The position numbers and the translations under genes were made by a program. A stretch of DNA of 11,982 nt. Origin: Bacteroidota bacterium (GTDB lineage Bacteria > Bacteroidota > Ignavibacteria > Tepidaquicellales > Tepidaquicellaceae). Positions 5,818 to 11,982 of this stretch are shown here, piece after piece. Positions within the stretch are counted from its first letter, which is position 1; the number at the start of each line of letters is the position of its first letter. Location: contig DOWN01000071.1 of assembly GCA_003519545.1 (NCBI GenBank), positions 1 to 11,982 of the forward strand. The letters are read 5' to 3'. The notes under the pieces were generated by a model, which had not been told where the DNA came from, made no database searches, and saw only the letters and a program-made list of their open reading frames with translations.

Positions 5818-6228
5818 ATGTCAGACGAACAAATAAAAAAAAGTTATGATATCGGCAACAAATTATTTTTTCAGGAAGAGCTTAATTTAGGTCAGGATAT
5901 TCAGCTAACAGAATTACTTCAGGAAACTTCTCTCGAAGAGTTTTCTAATGTTGATAATATGAATGTTGCTCAGCTGATAAAATTAATTTCGAAAGAAAAT
6001 TTAATTACGAAGTTCTTAAGAATAATTCTCTTTAATAACGAAGGTAATTCATTAAGTGATGAAGATTGTTTTAAAATTAAGAATTCACAGCTCGAACTAA
6101 TTATAAACGATTTTTTTTCATTAAATCCGTCAGTAAAAAATCTGTTGATGAGTATCTCAAAAGCTCTCACTGGAACCCTGACGGAGAATACTCAGAAGAT
6201 TACACCGGAGGTAATCTCGCAGACTTAA
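5818..6228 (+). CDS. Tail assembly chaperone, short form (lambda gpG-like)
   Basis: This 136-aa soluble, acidic and helical protein lies two small ORFs upstream of the tape measure gene, the position of the tail assembly chaperone in long-tailed phages. Such chaperones coat the tape measure protein while the tube grows. Residues 1-100 are shared with the longer frameshift product. Residues 101-136 (SLNPSVKNLLMSISKALTG onward) are unique to this form. The T8 run at 6111-6118 falls at codons 98-101 (GAT TTT TTT TCA). The identification rests on gene order plus the frameshift, the two best hallmarks of this highly divergent family, not on sequence similarity. The start ATG has an AT-rich leader and lies 25 bases after the 12-bp inverted repeat. 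Confidence 0.75.
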   Translation: MSDEQIKKSYDIGNKLFFQEELNLGQDIQLTELLQETSLEEFSNVDNMNVAQLIKLISKENLITKFLRIILFNNEGNSLSDEDCFKIKNSQLELIINDFFSLNPSVKNLLMSISKALTGTLTENTQKITPEVISQT

Positions 6229-6428
6229 TTAAATATCGTGTCGAGGTAAAAAAGAAAATCCCGACTTGGATATCAGGTACTAAATTAGATTTGATGTATA
6301 ACTTATGCGATGGAGATTTTACAAAATTTGAGGAATGTAAAAAACTTAAAATGAGTACTGTCGGCATGATATTGACAGTCAAAGAAAAAAAAGATTTCGT
6401 AGAATGGTGTCAGTTCAAAAAAGATTAA
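5818..6428 (+). CDS. Tail assembly chaperone, -1 frameshift form (lambda gpGT-like)
   Basis: The -1 frame is open from 6081 to a TAA at 6426-6428 and reads as coherent protein. Joining 5818-6117 to 6117-6425 gives 203 aa: 100 shared residues, then 103 in the new frame starting FIKSVSKKSVDEYLKSSHW and ending FVEWCQFKKD. The new part is acidic to mixed in charge, has Trp residues in sensible places (HWNPDG, PTWISG, VEWCQ) and no stop, whereas without a shift the stretch 6229-6428 would be non-coding. The slip site is T TTT TTT (6111-6117), a canonical X XXY YYZ heptamer that lets both Phe tRNAs re-pair perfectly. In lambda and most long-tailed phages the T part recruits tube protein to the tape measure complex. 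Transcriptional slippage on the T8 run is an alternative route to the same product. Confidence 0.8.
6111..6117 (+). promoter_or_regulatory. Slippery heptamer for programmed -1 frameshift
   Basis: T TTT TTT spans codons 98-100 of the chaperone gene in the correct phase: the zero-frame codons are GAT, TTT, TTT, TCA. A -1 slip resumes at TTC (6117-6119) and enters the open frame that runs to 6428. Confidence 0.8.
6126..6185 (+). promoter_or_regulatory. Candidate stem stimulating the frameshift
   Basis: TCCGTCAG (6126-6133) pairs perfectly with CTGACGGA (6178-6185), an 8-bp stem with five G-C pairs. It begins eight bases after the slippery heptamer, within the spacing usual for -1 stimulators. 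The 44-base loop holds a small TGAG/CTCA hairpin, so a more complex fold or pseudoknot is possible. Confidence 0.55.
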
Positions 6429-6526
6429 ATATCATCATTATAAATTTCAAAGATGTTTTTCTTCCTGGAGCTCCAATTGTTAATCACGTTTATGCCATAA
6501 AGCACAAAGATAACGAAAATGAATAA
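6404..6526 (+). CDS. Micro-ORF of 40 aa between chaperone and tape measure genes
   Basis: An ATG at 6404 opens a 40-codon frame, beginning MVSVQKRLNIIIINFKDVF, continuing with a LPGAPIVNHVYAIKH segment and ending KDNENE before a TAA at 6524-6526. It overlaps the last 25 bases of the frameshift product and, with the next micro-ORF, fills the gap to the tape measure gene. The first half is basic then hydrophobic, and the tail is charged. It has no recognised family. Chaperone/tape measure junctions are normally tightly packed, which supports a coding role; its short length and lack of a distinct leader argue for caution. Confidence 0.4.
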   Translation: MVSVQKRLNIIIINFKDVFLPGAPIVNHVYAIKHKDNENE

Positions 6527-6578
6527 ATATACTGCAGATAATATCATAACCAAAATTAATAGAATGTTTAGTAAATAA
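6519..6578 (+). CDS. Micro-ORF of 19 aa directly upstream of the tape measure gene
   Basis: MNKYTADNIITKINRMFSK is encoded from an ATG at 6519 that overlaps the end of the 40-codon ORF, in an A-rich start context (aacgaaaatg). Its TAA ends two bases before the tape measure ATG at 6581. It is a basic, amphipathic-looking peptide. It may be a real peptide or a leader whose translation couples ribosomes to the tape measure start. A chance ORF cannot be excluded. Confidence 0.3.
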   Translation: MNKYTADNIITKINRMFSK

Positions 6579-6580
6579 AA

Positions 6581-9500
6581 ATGCAAACTCTTGGTGATTT
6601 AAAAATATCGTTATTACTTGATACAAAAGGTTTTTCTGAAGGGATTAAAACAGCAATTAATATGCTTGCGGTTTTATCTTCTCAAGGAAATAAACTCGGT
6701 GTTCTGAATAAACTTGATGCATCTAAATCAATTTCTTCAATAAACCAATTAGATAAATTAAATAAAACTTATCAAGCAGGTTTAGAAAAAACTACTATCA
6801 GTACTGATAAGTTAAATGACTCAACCAACGAAACTTCCACAGCATTCAATAAAACAAGAGTTTCTACAGTCGCACTGGATGACAGACTTATTAGTCTCGG
6901 TCTCCGGTTCAATGGTATTCAGCAAATTGTAACAATCTTAAGAACTAATGTCGGTGAACTAACCCGGGAATTCTTCAAGTATCAGTCTGCAACTCTTGGT
7001 CTCGAGTCAATTGCAATATTTAAAGGACTTGATGAAAAATCTGTTGAAGATAAATTAAAAAATTTATATGCTGTTAAAGAAGGATTACTTTCCATTGGTG
7101 ATGCTTCTACATCACTTAAAAATTTATTATCCGCAAATTTTACTCTCGACCAGTCAATTGATTTAATGCAAAGGTTCGGTGAATCAGCATCATTTAACAG
7201 ACAAGCTTCTCTCTCATTTGGTGAAGCTATTACTTCCGCAACTGAAGGTATTAAAAATGGAAATTCAATTCTTGTAGATAATGCCGGTGTAACAAAAAAC
7301 CTTTCAATGATGTTGGAAGAAGCTGGCTTCAAAGCTCAGGACTTAATGAAAGCTTCAACGAACTCCGGTGTGAGAATGGCAATATTCAACGGCATCATTA
7401 AAGAAACTCAGGGACAAGTCGGGAATATGAACAAGTTAATGAACTCAGCACAAGGCGAGTACATTAAAAATCAAAAAGCAATTCTTGATTTAAAAATCTC
7501 TTTCGGTCAACTCTTAGCAACCGGTCTTGCACCATTTGTTTCTATATCAAAATCAATTGTCGAATTTATGACTAATATGCCGGCTCATTTTAAAACCGGA
7601 GCATTGGTTGTAACTGCATTTGCATCAGCTTGGTTTTTACTCAATGGATCAATGAATACAAACGTTGCTATCTTCGGAATCATACTTGGTTTATTAATCG
7701 CTATGCCTCCTAATCTAAGAATAATAGTAGGTGGAATTATGGCTGTTCTCGGAGCGGTAATCGCTCTCAATGGTGGTCTCACAATTTTAAATCTAAAACT
7801 TGGCGGTTTACCAATTATAATCGGATTAATTGTTACCGGATTAGCAGGATTAACTTCAGGTATTTACGAATCTACAACAGCAACTCAATCTCTTGAGGAA
7901 AGACTAAATTCTTACTCGGAATCAATTGATAAAACAAAAAGTAAAATTTCAGAACTTGAAAGTTTTTTGCTTTCATACAATGCTCAGACAAATAATACTA
8001 CAAATCAACAGTCAACATATAATGATACTCTTGATTATTTAATTCAGACATATCCAAATGTAGTGAAAGGAGTTTCCGATCATACAAACGCAATGCGTCT
8101 AAATGAAGATGCAGTTAAAAAAGCCATTGAAAAAGAAAAAGAACTCCTCGCTATAAAAGAAAATACTCGGAATGAAGTTCTTATTGCTGAAATAAAACAC
8201 ATTATTGAAAATATTAATGAATATGAAAAATCGCTTGAGAGAAGCAATAAAGAATTAAATAATCATATATCTGAGAATCAAGAACTTTATAAAGTTGAAA
8301 TATTACTCAACAATAATTTAAAATCAAGAACAGAAAATATAAGAAATCAAGCACAGGAAACAAGGAAACTTGAAAGTGAAATTTCTAATTTAAAACAACA
8401 ATTACAAAATTTAATATTAACTGGTCTTAAGTTAGGAAACATCGAACCAGTTTTAAGTTCACTAAACGCCCAATTTATAAATTCAGTTACAAATACTAAT
8501 ATTTTAAAGTCTGCTATTAATAGTTTAGGTATTCAAGGAGTAGCATCATTTCTTGGAATAGTTGATGCTGTTGGTAAATATGCGATGATTTATAGAATGC
8601 TTGCAATTGCGATTGAACAATTTCAGGCAGGGAATATTGCTGGAGCAAAATATGCTCTTGAACAGGTCATGAAAGCATCTCAGATGGTTAAATCCATTAC
8701 GAAAGACACACCTCTCGAAGATAAAAAGAAAAAAGGTTCTAAATCCTCTTCAGAAAAACCTGAAGATGAATTTGCAAAAGCTATCCGTGCATTACAAGTT
8801 CAGTTAGATTTATATAAAGAAACAAACGGACTTGAAGGTATCTCAATATTACAAGCAAAAGATAAATTAAAATTATTAGAAAGCATGGCTGATACTGACG
8901 AACGACGTCTTGAGTATTACCGGATGATGAATGATCTGCTTAAAGAAATGTTTTCAAAAGAATTTGATATTGCAAAAATTAAGGACTTCGAAATTAACGA
9001 ACGAAATCCTGAACCTGTTGAAATCACATCTGGCTATAAAATGTCATTTATAGATGAAGCCGGTCTCCGACTCCAACAGGCATTCAACGATACTCTCGAA
9101 GAATCCGTTTCACTCATAGGTGAATTTTTTCAAGGTTTATCTTCAGGTAATCCTGATGCATTCAAAGAATTTATGAAACGCATTGTTGTAACATTCCTCA
9201 CTTCAGTTCAGGCAATGTTGGTCGGTGCTAAAGGTGCGGCTGCAGCTAAAGGTGTTGGAACTTTTGGTCTCTCTCTCATAACAGATCTTCCGGCACTTGC
9301 AGCCGGTTTCCTTGCTCTTGAAGTTGCAAAAGGTATTATTATGGGTATGAACAAAGGTGGAGTTGTTCCCGGGTCAGGTGATACTGATTCGGTACCTGCC
9401 ATGCTCACACCTGGTGAAGTTGTCATTTCAAAACCTCGTGTTAAACAATTGACATCATGGTTCGGAAGTGGTTTCAAGGAATGGTTAGTCGGTGATGGAT

Positions 9501-9676
9501 TAGCTGTCAGCATGGCAAAAAAATATAATCCCTCGATGTTAATTCCCGGTGCTGTCGGTGGTGGAAACTATATGGAAATTGCTCTTAAGTTTGACAAGTT
9601 CCGACTTTCAAACAAAGACATCAAAGGTTCTATCAAAAATGAGAACAACAGAATTAAAAAATTTCTTTTACCATAA
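6581..9676 (+). CDS. Tail tape measure protein
   Basis: This 1031-aa protein sets tail length and is later ejected into the host. It is by far the largest gene and follows the chaperone pair. Residues 1-110 are helical (GDLKISLLLDTKGFSEGIK is a usual tape measure opening). Residues 130-330 resemble the central phage tape measure domain. Residues 336-425 contain several hydrophobic segments (ALVVTAFASAWFLL; FGIILGLLIAM; IIVGGIMAVLGAVIAL; LPIIIGLIVTGLAGL), candidates for the membrane-penetrating part. Residues 435-615 are charged, Gln/Asn/Lys/Glu-rich and coiled-coil-like. Near residues 925-950 lies the hallmark C-terminal motif with GGVVPGSGDTDSVPAMLTPG and the following EVVI. No lysozyme or peptidase domain is evident. 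By the rough rule of 0.15 nm per residue the tail would be about 150 nm. The stop is immediately followed by the next ATG. Confidence 0.92.
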   Translation: MQTLGDLKISLLLDTKGFSEGIKTAINMLAVLSSQGNKLGVLNKLDASKSISSINQLDKLNKTYQAGLEKTTISTDKLNDSTNETSTAFNKTRVSTVALDDRLISLGLRFNGIQQIVTILRTNVGELTREFFKYQSATLGLESIAIFKGLDEKSVEDKLKNLYAVKEGLLSIGDASTSLKNLLSANFTLDQSIDLMQRFGESASFNRQASLSFGEAITSATEGIKNGNSILVDNAGVTKNLSMMLEEAGFKAQDLMKASTNSGVRMAIFNGIIKETQGQVGNMNKLMNSAQGEYIKNQKAILDLKISFGQLLATGLAPFVSISKSIVEFMTNMPAHFKTGALVVTAFASAWFLLNGSMNTNVAIFGIILGLLIAMPPNLRIIVGGIMAVLGAVIALNGGLTILNLKLGGLPIIIGLIVTGLAGLTSGIYESTTATQSLEERLNSYSESIDKTKSKISELESFLLSYNAQTNNTTNQQSTYNDTLDYLIQTYPNVVKGVSDHTNAMRLNEDAVKKAIEKEKELLAIKENTRNEVLIAEIKHIIENINEYEKSLERSNKELNNHISENQELYKVEILLNNNLKSRTENIRNQAQETRKLESEISNLKQQLQNLILTGLKLGNIEPVLSSLNAQFINSVTNTNILKSAINSLGIQGVASFLGIVDAVGKYAMIYRMLAIAIEQFQAGNIAGAKYALEQVMKASQMVKSITKDTPLEDKKKKGSKSSSEKPEDEFAKAIRALQVQLDLYKETNGLEGISILQAKDKLKLLESMADTDERRLEYYRMMNDLLKEMFSKEFDIAKIKDFEINERNPEPVEITSGYKMSFIDEAGLRLQQAFNDTLEESVSLIGEFFQGLSSGNPDAFKEFMKRIVVTFLTSVQAMLVGAKGAAAAKGVGTFGLSLITDLPALAAGFLALEVAKGIIMGMNKGGVVPGSGDTDSVPAMLTPGEVVISKPRVKQLTSWFGSGFKEWLVGDGLAVSMAKKYNPSMLIPGAVGGGNYMEIALKFDKFRLSNKDIKGSIKNENNRIKKFLLP

Positions 9677-11353
9677 ATGGCGATAAACAATGTAAATATA
9701 TTTTGTCAAGGTTTCAGCTGGGCAGGTCTCACAAATGACCCTCGTTATGCATCATTTTTCAGTGGCATAACTCCAACAACTATCACTGACAAAATTGATT
9801 TAAAAAATTACATCACCGAAGACTCAGAGGAAAACATTAACTATGATTTTGATTTCATCGATGAACAACTTGCTCCCAACAAATATCAACGTAAAGCATC
9901 TGATTTTTCTTGTGAAATTGTAACAATAAATCCAGACATAAATTTTATAAAATACTTCAAGTTTTTTGAAGATAGAACTTACATTAAATTTTTAGTTGAA
10001 ATATTCTTTAACAACAAACTAATTTTTAAAGGTGTAGTCTATCCGGATGGACTTAACTGGTCAGATCCTGAAGATGATAACTCGCTTGACCCGGGAAGAA
10101 CTCTAAATATTGATGTGGCAGGTTTTGAAAGAGAGTTTGCAGATTTTTTTGCAACTAAAAAACTTCCTACCGGCACAGACTTTTCTTGGGATACTTTATT
10201 TTTTGATAACGATGAAACAGTAAAAGCAAAAAACTTTCAAATGCTTCTAACTGAAATGTTCTCAGGAGTTGCAATCTCAATGAGTTTGAATTTATCCGAA
10301 TGGATGATAGCTTACGATGCTACTTTCCAATATGCATCATTTCGTGGTTTATATTTCCCTCCGGTTGGATATGTTCAAATCCAACGAGATGGTAGTTGTG
10401 ATTCCTGTTATGATTTCCTTCAAAAAATCTGCAATGGAATGGGTTGGAATTTCAGATTTATTTTTGACAACAATCTTCAGTCGTTAAAAATTACTGACAG
10501 ATCCATATCTAATGATTTCCCTGTAATTAATATTCCTTCAGAAGGAATAATCGGTATCAATTCCGTTTCGTCAGATAGTTACCAAGCACAACATAAATAT
10601 ATAATTATTGCACCATGCGTGGATTTAATCGGAGGAGATTCCGCTTTTTATTCTACTTCTCCAAATCTAAATGAAAATAAACAACTCAAAGGTGCTCACG
10701 ATATCATAATTGCTAAAGATAATATATTCAATCTTAACAGTTTCCATTTCTCTTCCGTATCAGTCTTTGGCTCAGCTCCACTTTACAGGATTACGCGAAA
10801 CACCGGTATTTCTAATTTTAAGTACCGTGACCAAACCGAATTTGAAAAAAAATACACAAATCAGACTTGGAACGGTTCAATTTATACTTTTGAATTTAAC
10901 AACATTGCTAAGTCTGATTTATTGTCTCTCGACTGTGGAAATAATACTCGTGATAAAAGAAGAGTAAATTTTTATAATAAAAATGTATCAGCATTTTCAG
11001 ATCCATTTCCTACTCCGGATGAACACGATTTAATTTTTTCAGGATGTTTTGCTTCATCTCTATTTAAGTATCAAGCAATACAAAATCAAATTGTCAAAGA
11101 AGCTTATACGTATCATATACCGGCTCGAAGTTATATAAATTCATCTACATTTCTGAATAATATGAGAGCACTTTTTAATACTTACACAAAAATGTTTATT
11201 GAAATATCTGTTAAAGAAGTTATTCTTGAACCAATATTTTTCTTATCACTTACCGGACATGATATTTCAGAACTTAACAGAACATATTTACCTCTGTCTG
11301 TATCAGTAAATGTTTTTAATGAAACTACAAACTTAAAACTTATGTCATTATGA
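9677..11353 (+). CDS. Tail tip hub/baseplate protein (probable)
   Basis: This 558-aa protein starts on the base after the tape measure stop. It is mostly beta and aromatic-rich. Residues 55-160 show a strand-rich section with IKFLVEIFFNNKLIFKGVVY and later TLNIDVAGFEREFADFF, the alternating pattern of hub domains that ring the tail axis (gp27-like and distal tail/Tal proteins). Residues 235-275 include DSCYDFLQKICNGMGWNFRF, a helix-plus-strand unit common to hub proteins. The C-terminal third is less distinctive. Its place after the tape measure and before another tip gene fits a distal tail or hub function. It may combine distal tail and tail-associated roles, since no separate short distal tail gene lies between. 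No enzymatic domain was seen. The call is by order and fold pattern. Confidence 0.6.
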   Translation: MAINNVNIFCQGFSWAGLTNDPRYASFFSGITPTTITDKIDLKNYITEDSEENINYDFDFIDEQLAPNKYQRKASDFSCEIVTINPDINFIKYFKFFEDRTYIKFLVEIFFNNKLIFKGVVYPDGLNWSDPEDDNSLDPGRTLNIDVAGFEREFADFFATKKLPTGTDFSWDTLFFDNDETVKAKNFQMLLTEMFSGVAISMSLNLSEWMIAYDATFQYASFRGLYFPPVGYVQIQRDGSCDSCYDFLQKICNGMGWNFRFIFDNNLQSLKITDRSISNDFPVINIPSEGIIGINSVSSDSYQAQHKYIIIAPCVDLIGGDSAFYSTSPNLNENKQLKGAHDIIIAKDNIFNLNSFHFSSVSVFGSAPLYRITRNTGISNFKYRDQTEFEKKYTNQTWNGSIYTFEFNNIAKSDLLSLDCGNNTRDKRRVNFYNKNVSAFSDPFPTPDEHDLIFSGCFASSLFKYQAIQNQIVKEAYTYHIPARSYINSSTFLNNMRALFNTYTKMFIEISVKEVILEPIFFLSLTGHDISELNRTYLPLSVSVNVFNETTNLKLMSL

Positions 11354-11910
11354 CCTTATACGTAAATGGATATAATACTCCCGAATTCAAAACATGGATT
11401 CCTGGTTCAGGTTGGCAAGTTACAAGACTTGAATTTAAATATAATAACTTCATTGAAAAAATCACTCGTAATTTTTATAAAACAAAAACAAAAGCCGGTA
11501 CTACTTATAAAAAATTTAAATATACGAATTATGAATGGATGATTGATCACAAGACACTTATTGAATCAGGACAATTACAAAAATTTATTAAAGTATTACA
11601 CTGGCTTGAACTTGACTATACGACTATACTTTATCCGCATCATGACCAACCTCGAAGTTTTGATGTTATTGATACTTCAGAAAGTCTTGAACTAATTCAA
11701 TATGGTGGAATTGATGCTTCAGGAAATCAAGGTCTTGAATTCTCATTTGCAACACGCAGACCAATCAGTACTCCCGGTAGCTCAATCAAATGGTTTACAA
11801 TCTCAGACCCAAACATTCCTGAAACCGAGTATTCTCAAAACAACTATTTACAAAACGAATCCGGAGACTACATACTTTCAGAATCCGGAGATCTTATACT
11901 AATAAACTAA
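11350..11910 (+). CDS. Tail tip/minor tail protein with C-terminal ESGD repeats
   Basis: This 186-aa protein starts within the previous stop (ATGA), so it is probably coupled to the hub gene. Residues 1-140 are strand-rich with many aromatic residues, and contain an ITRNFYKTKTKAGTTYKKFKY stretch that may form a beta-hairpin. Residues 85-135 suggest a second small beta domain. The end carries a tandem repeat: NYLQNESGDYI then LSESGDLIL, an eight-residue unit x-x-ESGD-x-I, of the LLxExGxxL kind often seen at the ends of phage tip and fibre proteins. The DNA copies share GAATCCGGAGA. A minor tail or baseplate adaptor role is likely, but no family was recognised. Confidence 0.55.
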   Translation: MTLYVNGYNTPEFKTWIPGSGWQVTRLEFKYNNFIEKITRNFYKTKTKAGTTYKKFKYTNYEWMIDHKTLIESGQLQKFIKVLHWLELDYTTILYPHHDQPRSFDVIDTSESLELIQYGGIDASGNQGLEFSFATRRPISTPGSSIKWFTISDPNIPETEYSQNNYLQNESGDYILSESGDLILIN

Positions 11911-11911
11911 T

Positions 11912-11982
11912 ATGGCATCACAAAAAATAACAGATTTTTCAGAACAAACAACGAATGAAGATAATGCACTTATCCCAATAGT
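11912..11982 (+). CDS. 5' end of a probable tail fibre or tip protein (partial)
   Basis: An ATG two bases after the previous stop opens a frame to the window edge: MASQKITDFSEQTTNEDNAL followed by IPI and a partial codon. This KIxDFxExTTxEDxxLIPI pattern is the usual opening of phage fibre and tip proteins (a short capping segment before trimeric shaft domains). Only 23 codons are visible, so the rest is unknown. Confidence 0.65.
   Translation, partial: MASQKITDFSEQTTNEDNALIPI

Noticed and set aside
6200..6382. Minus-strand ORF of 60 aa
   Set aside because: It lies opposite the -1 frame extension of the tail chaperone, which reads far better as protein.
6453..6500. 15-codon ORF starting at 6453
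   Set aside because: Very short, nested in the 40-codon micro-ORF in another frame, and it does not link to the tape measure start.
6982..7782. Minus-strand ORFs inside the tape measure gene
   Set aside because: Shadows of a long, well-supported plus-strand gene; they have no leader or family features.
9208..9513. Minus-strand ORF of 101 aa rich in Pro and Ser
   Set aside because: Opposite the tape measure C-terminal motif; composition is what the complement of that stretch would give.
10710..10967. Plus-strand ORF of 85 aa in another frame of the hub gene
   Set aside because: Fully nested within a gene whose own frame is uninterrupted; no start signal.
1..11982. tRNA genes, CRISPR arrays, insertion sequences, att sites, defence genes
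   Set aside because: None seen: no cloverleaf-like segment, no regular direct repeats with spacers, no transposase or integrase motifs, and almost no unassigned space.

Overview
This window is part of the structural (late) region of a tailed phage or prophage. All supported genes lie on the + strand and are packed tightly, with 4-base or 1-base stop/start overlaps at several junctions. The DNA is AT-rich. Almost every start codon follows an A-rich leader and not a Shine-Dalgarno sequence; the one clear exception is the gene at 1100. That style, with AGA as the main Arg codon, suggests a host in the Bacteroidota or a relative such as Ignavibacteria. This is inference. No integrase, transposase, tRNA, CRISPR array or att site is visible, so lifestyle cannot be read from this window.

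Head region (1-2455): the last codons of an upstream gene; a Mu gpI-like protease with a C-terminal scaffold region, which very likely also makes a separate scaffold from an internal ATG at 564 (a Z-type protein); a small beta-rich candidate decoration protein; and the probable major capsid protein, followed by a strong hairpin.

Membrane and lysis region (2523-4265): a small membrane protein, a two-segment holin-like protein, an endolysin (CHAP/NlpC-P60-like domain plus peptidoglycan-binding domain), and a membrane or lipoprotein that is a loose candidate for a spanin. This block sits where head-tail connector genes are usually found.

Tail region (4311-11982): probable tail tube protein with a terminator; two related small proteins, one carrying pentapeptide repeats; an intergenic 12-bp inverted repeat; a tail assembly chaperone pair made by a predicted -1 frameshift at a T8 run (6111-6118), giving a 136-aa G-like product and a 203-aa GT-like product; two overlapping micro-ORFs that fill the gap before the tape measure gene; a 1031-aa tape measure protein; a probable hub/baseplate protein; a second tail-tip protein with C-terminal ESGD repeats; and the first codons of a probable fibre or tip protein. 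No sheath gene is present between tube and tape measure, so a long non-contractile tail is the simplest reading.

The best-supported non-obvious features are the frameshift with its downstream stem, the internal scaffold start, the pentapeptide-containing tandem duplication and the micro-ORF chain. I see no defence system or other non-phage cassette.
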